Source of the DNA: Colias croceus
Lineage: Eukaryota > Arthropoda > Insecta > Lepidoptera > Pieridae
NCBI RefSeq assembly: GCF_905220415.1
Contig: NC_059539.1
Coordinates: forward strand, 3,720,001 to 3,784,000
Direction of reading: 5' to 3'
DNA: 64,000 bases
The notes beneath the pieces are model-generated. The model was given only the letters and a program-made list of their open reading frames with translations, did no database searches and had not been told where the DNA came from. Every line of letters starts with the position of its first letter. The first letter of the stretch is position 1. Positions 60,490 to 64,000 of this stretch are shown piece after piece. Both the position numbers and the translations under genes were made by a program.

Positions 60490-62865
60490 ATAATAAATCA
60501 ATAGAAAGCCACGGACAATAAAATGCACAGTCAGTAAACTACTCGAGCATAAGTTTTAAATATCATAGTAACAAATAACAGCGACTCATAACGAATGAAC
60601 CAAAAAATAAACCAGATCGTGACGTATTTTAGATCAATATAACGGTAAACTGTCTCAACTTTACTTTTGCAAAGTTTTTTCGAAAACAACGATTTACACG
60701 CTTAATTTAATTTAATTTTTATTTAACGATCTCGCTTGATGATTATGGAATGTTTCTGTGAAAAAGATAACAATTAGATACCCTGACGTTAATCAGCAAA
60801 TACCTACCTCTGCAGGCTTAACTGTTCAATTTAATTATTTTTCAAAAGTAATCGGAAATGAAGTATCTGCAAAACACGTGCTTTTTATAGTGAACCATTT
60901 TTCAATATATCTGATTGTTTAAGTATATTTTAAACCGTAGATTTTCTCATCCTGAATTTTCAAATCAAAAAACATTGGTAATTCATTATAATGTTTTTCG
61001 GCATGTGTCACTCGCATGATAATAATATGTATACCTATACAATATTTTTGAGTCCTTAGCCAACATTTCAGTATAAAGGTATTCTGAAATAAACAACAAT
61101 AAATAGATAGTTGAATGGATAGATTCTACGTACGATTCGTATCAGTAGATACGTTGTAGTTTAAATATACCAGTAGATAGAGTTTATCACATTTTCACCC
61201 CGTTCTTACAACAAAATATGTACCAACAACGGTCACACACTGTCTCAAAAGCATGCCCTATTACCCAAAAATATTGTAATTTAATAACCCCATCGACCAA
61301 GTTCAACTGGTTCCAATCTATTCACTTGTGAAAATCGCACAATTGATCACTTGTCAACCGACACCCATTGTGAACGATCAATGCTATGCAAATTTTTATT
61401 ATAAGAACTGTTTTCGGTCGTAAATCCGCAGAGAATCGCCAAATGTAGATTCGTATCATAACACGTGGTAATTTATATGGTGATTCCAAGATAATTCTAA
61501 TGGCTCATTGCTTAACTAATCGTTTGTTCAGGTTGTAGATAATATCGCCCTACTTTTTAACTTGCTAACTTGTTGCTAAGAAAGGGAGGAACTGTTCCGT
61601 ACGTTTTAATGGTGTGCTAACATTGGAGGCATGTTACGCGGATTACATGTATTGAAATGGAAGAAATAATTATGATTGATGAACAAATATATATTCGTAA
61701 ATAAGTGAAATCTAGCAAATTATCTCGAATTTAGAAAAAAATACAAGTAACTATCAAGGTTCAAAATACAAATCAGCTTAACATTGCGATCACAGTCTGT
61801 TTTAAGAACATGAACATCCACAATGAGTTACTAAATGACCAATCCATACAATAGGTCCCAATAAAAAGCGATGTGAAGTTCAAGGCCGAATAATCGAACA
61901 CACGATAGCACAAAGGGTGACCTTGGCGGCTTATCATAATAAAAAAGGTTCATTTACACTGCTGCAACTGTTATTTTGAGGAGCTATTGTGAGAGGACAC
62001 AGCGCCCACACGGACTAACAGGTGTTGCATTGTTATATGCAAATTACACTTTCGCTCTCAGCCTATATGATTTTTGGGAGTAACGGACACTAGACAATAG
62101 CCAATTTTATTCAGTATCTTTAAAAGAAAGTGAAACTGATAATGTGTTTTTAATATCGCAGATTTTATTCGGAAACGCGCATTAAACATTTTCAATCAAT
62201 CTTTTAATAAATCGTGATAGATTTAAGTACTTAGTAGGTTCATAAAGTGAGCGTAATTTTACTGGAAAGCGAAAGATAGAGCGATATATTTCTTATATTT
62301 ATGGTCTGTCCTGTAAAGTCTAACAATTTATAGTTTCTGAAGGCATACTTTATCGAGTAGGTAGGTAATATAGGTAATAGGAACGGATAATAACATAATT
62401 GGCAATTCCGTATAGTATCTAAATGAATGTAGCGAATAAGGAATTCCACCTTCCTTCCTCCACACTGAATCTATGAATATTTTCGATATTAATTAATGTC
62501 TCAGGATATTAAAGACATCCTAATACATTTCCATTTAACGTGGATAACGTATGATTTCACTTGCATATCAATACCTATTAAAAATGTTTTTTCCTGTTTC
62601 AGATTCGCGAAATTCGACCAACTGGACAACAGTAAAGCTACAATAATTGTACAATAGGTAGTATATCACTTTACATGTAACTAAGTTTAACACCTATAAC
62701 GGTCAGCGAAACCAGTTGATACCCTCAAATTATAGCGAAATTTAAATTAAAACTAGTTGTGATGGACGGCTTGTTAATCGCCATTGTTGGTCTATGTATC
62801 GAGTTAAGGAGTTTACACGCCATTTAATTCGCATAAGATGACAACTGTCTATTAATAGAGTATTA
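60490..62865. other. Intergenic DNA
   Basis: AT-rich, with no gene or repeat family recognised. Short patches at 61310-61480 and 61920-62060 are more complex. Confidence 0.5.
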
Positions 62866-64000
62866 CGTGGGCCACACTGAAAGTTTTGCGTAACTAATAA
62901 ACAAAACAATTTATTTGTCCAATATTATATTTACTACTTTTTAAAGTATTCTCCGCTACATTTAAAACACTTTTTCATCCGTTCAAACCATTTCTGGAAA
63001 CATGAGGACCATTGGTCCGAGGGTATGTTTTCTGCGTGCTGTTTGAAAGCAACCACGGCCTCTTCTGGCCTCGTAAATGTCGAACCACTCATTGAATCAT
63101 AGATTTGTGGGAAAAGGAAGAAATCGCAAGGTGCTAGGTTAGGACTGCGTGCGGCATGAGTCACGTGCTCTATGTTTTCAGTAGCCAAAAATGACTTTGT
63201 TTTGTTCGCGGTGTGCGCCGAAGCACTGTCATGGTGCAACAAGATGCGACTTCTAGGTCGCTTTTCTCTTATTTTTTCTAAGACATTGGGCAAAAAAATA
63301 GTGGTGTACCACTCGGCATTAACAGTCTTTTGTTACTCAAGTGGGATAGTGCAGACAGGATTCGTCTTAGAGAAAAATAATGCAATCATTTGTTTGCCAA
63401 CCCTTCTCGCCTGCCTCTATTTGGTTGGTTTGCTATCACTTTCAAACACCCACAAAGAATATTGGTGTTTTCTTTCTGGAATATAACCATATATACATAT
63501 TTCATATCCTGTCACGATATTATACACGGCATTAGAATGTCCGTAATTGTACTTTAATAGCATTTCTTAACACCAATCTACTCGATGTCGTTTTTGTTAT
63601 GGAGTGAGTTTGGGAGCAATTCACCGGCAACCAATCTTCCTAACTTTGAAATGTTCATGTAAAATTTTCTGAATTTGTCTCATATCAATCCCCAAATGTC
63701 CTCGAATATCCTAATAAGTGATATGGCAATTTTCTTAAATTAGTCGTCTGATGGTAGCCATATTTTCCTCCGTGATCGCAGTTGAGGGTCGACCTTCACG
63801 AATTTCATCATGAAGAGAAACACGGCCGCGATGAAATTCAGCATATCAATGCCTTACAGTGCTCAAATAAGGTGCTTCCCTCCCAAAAGTATTTTGAAGG
63901 CGAGCAGTGCAAGCTTTCGGAGAAAGCGAACTTTTAAAATCATCAAAAATCATCGCCCTAAAATTGTTTCGTGTTAGTTCCGTTTTTGCTACGGACAACG
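62866..64000 (-). mobile_element. Mariner-family transposon, 3' part, runs off the window
   Basis: The outer end CGTGGGCCACACTGAAAG follows a TA (62864-62865) and looks like a mariner terminal repeat. The decayed transposase gene lies just inside it. The 5' terminus is beyond the right edge. Confidence 0.8.
62934..64000 (-). pseudogene. Mariner (DD34D) transposase, decayed
   Basis: Cut-and-paste transposase relic. The last 119 codons (62934-63293) are open and contain HHDSASAHTA (second catalytic Asp) and RSPNLAPCDFFLFP (third), 34 residues apart as in the DD34D class. Upstream, frames conserved with mariner continue to the window edge but are broken: a TAA at 63333-63335, several stops between about 63400 and 63730, and the first catalytic Asp of the V-T-G-D-E motif is Tyr (codon at 63504-63506). 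The helix-turn-helix part (RHWYAEFHRGRVSLHDE near 63830) is recognisable. Clearly inactive; start codon outside the window. Confidence 0.85.

Noticed and set aside
62866..64000. A functional mariner transposase
   Set aside because: Several stop codons and loss of the first catalytic Asp show it is dead.
1..64000. CRISPR arrays, bacterial operons, integrated virus genes
   Set aside because: No regularly spaced direct repeats of the right kind, no operon structure and no viral-type genes; everything fits insect nuclear DNA.

Overview
This is a 64 kb, AT-rich, gene-poor stretch of an insect nuclear genome, almost certainly a moth or butterfly (Lepidoptera). The evidence is an intronless insect-type SoxB1 gene; several short non-autonomous Helitrons with TC...CTAG|T ends of the kind common in Lepidoptera; pervasive short TAGGTA/TACCTA runs; and a two-ORF non-LTR retrotransposon with a short tandem-repeat tail instead of poly(A). 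There are no bacterial-style operons, CRISPR arrays or rRNA genes, and I found no convincing intact tRNA. Layout: positions 1-13900 are intergenic DNA with a ~0.76 kb dispersed repeat (6018-6781), one arm of a MITE (9053-9215) and a high-complexity block at 11041-11280. The only confident host gene is SoxNeuro (SoxB1 group). Its CDS is 14315-15427, within a GC-rich island at about 13970-15430. A CpG-rich upstream segment holds GC boxes, an inverted CCAAT and a Sox half-site abutting an octamer. The leader has a minimal AUG-UGA uORF, and the 3' UTR runs to a poly(A) signal at 16059. From 16065 to 64000 the window is a gene desert filled with transposon remnants and islands of non-repetitive, sometimes GC-rich DNA that could be regulatory (inference). 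This is the usual setting of a developmental transcription factor gene. The mobile elements form datable nests. A full-length 4.88 kb CR1/Jockey-type retrotransposon (47869-52746, minus strand, perfect 5-bp target duplication, both ORFs open) sits inside the right arm of a long-TIR, TA-flanked MITE (47310-52759). That MITE has a complete sister copy 3 kb away in opposite orientation (43827-44376). A second nest is a TA-flanked TIR element (32895-34546) that contains a copy of the 6018-6781 repeat. Other elements are Helitrons (21202, 28365, 29218, 36018, 39867, 53420, 54410), two members of an unclassified TIR family with internal ACTCGAGCGCGTCAGATT repeats (53642-54208 and 59262-60489), two small fold-back elements (16914-17124, 46182-46474), a tRNA-derived SINE candidate (17770-18000) and a decayed mariner transposase running off the right edge (62866-64000). 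The observation most worth following up is in the retrotransposon. ORF1 ends T TTA AAC TAG, a textbook -1 frameshift heptamer directly abutting the stop. The -1 frame opens exactly into ORF2, which has no AUG before its endonuclease domain. This predicts an ORF1-ORF2 fusion made by programmed ribosomal frameshifting, which is not the usual way such LINE-like elements are described.
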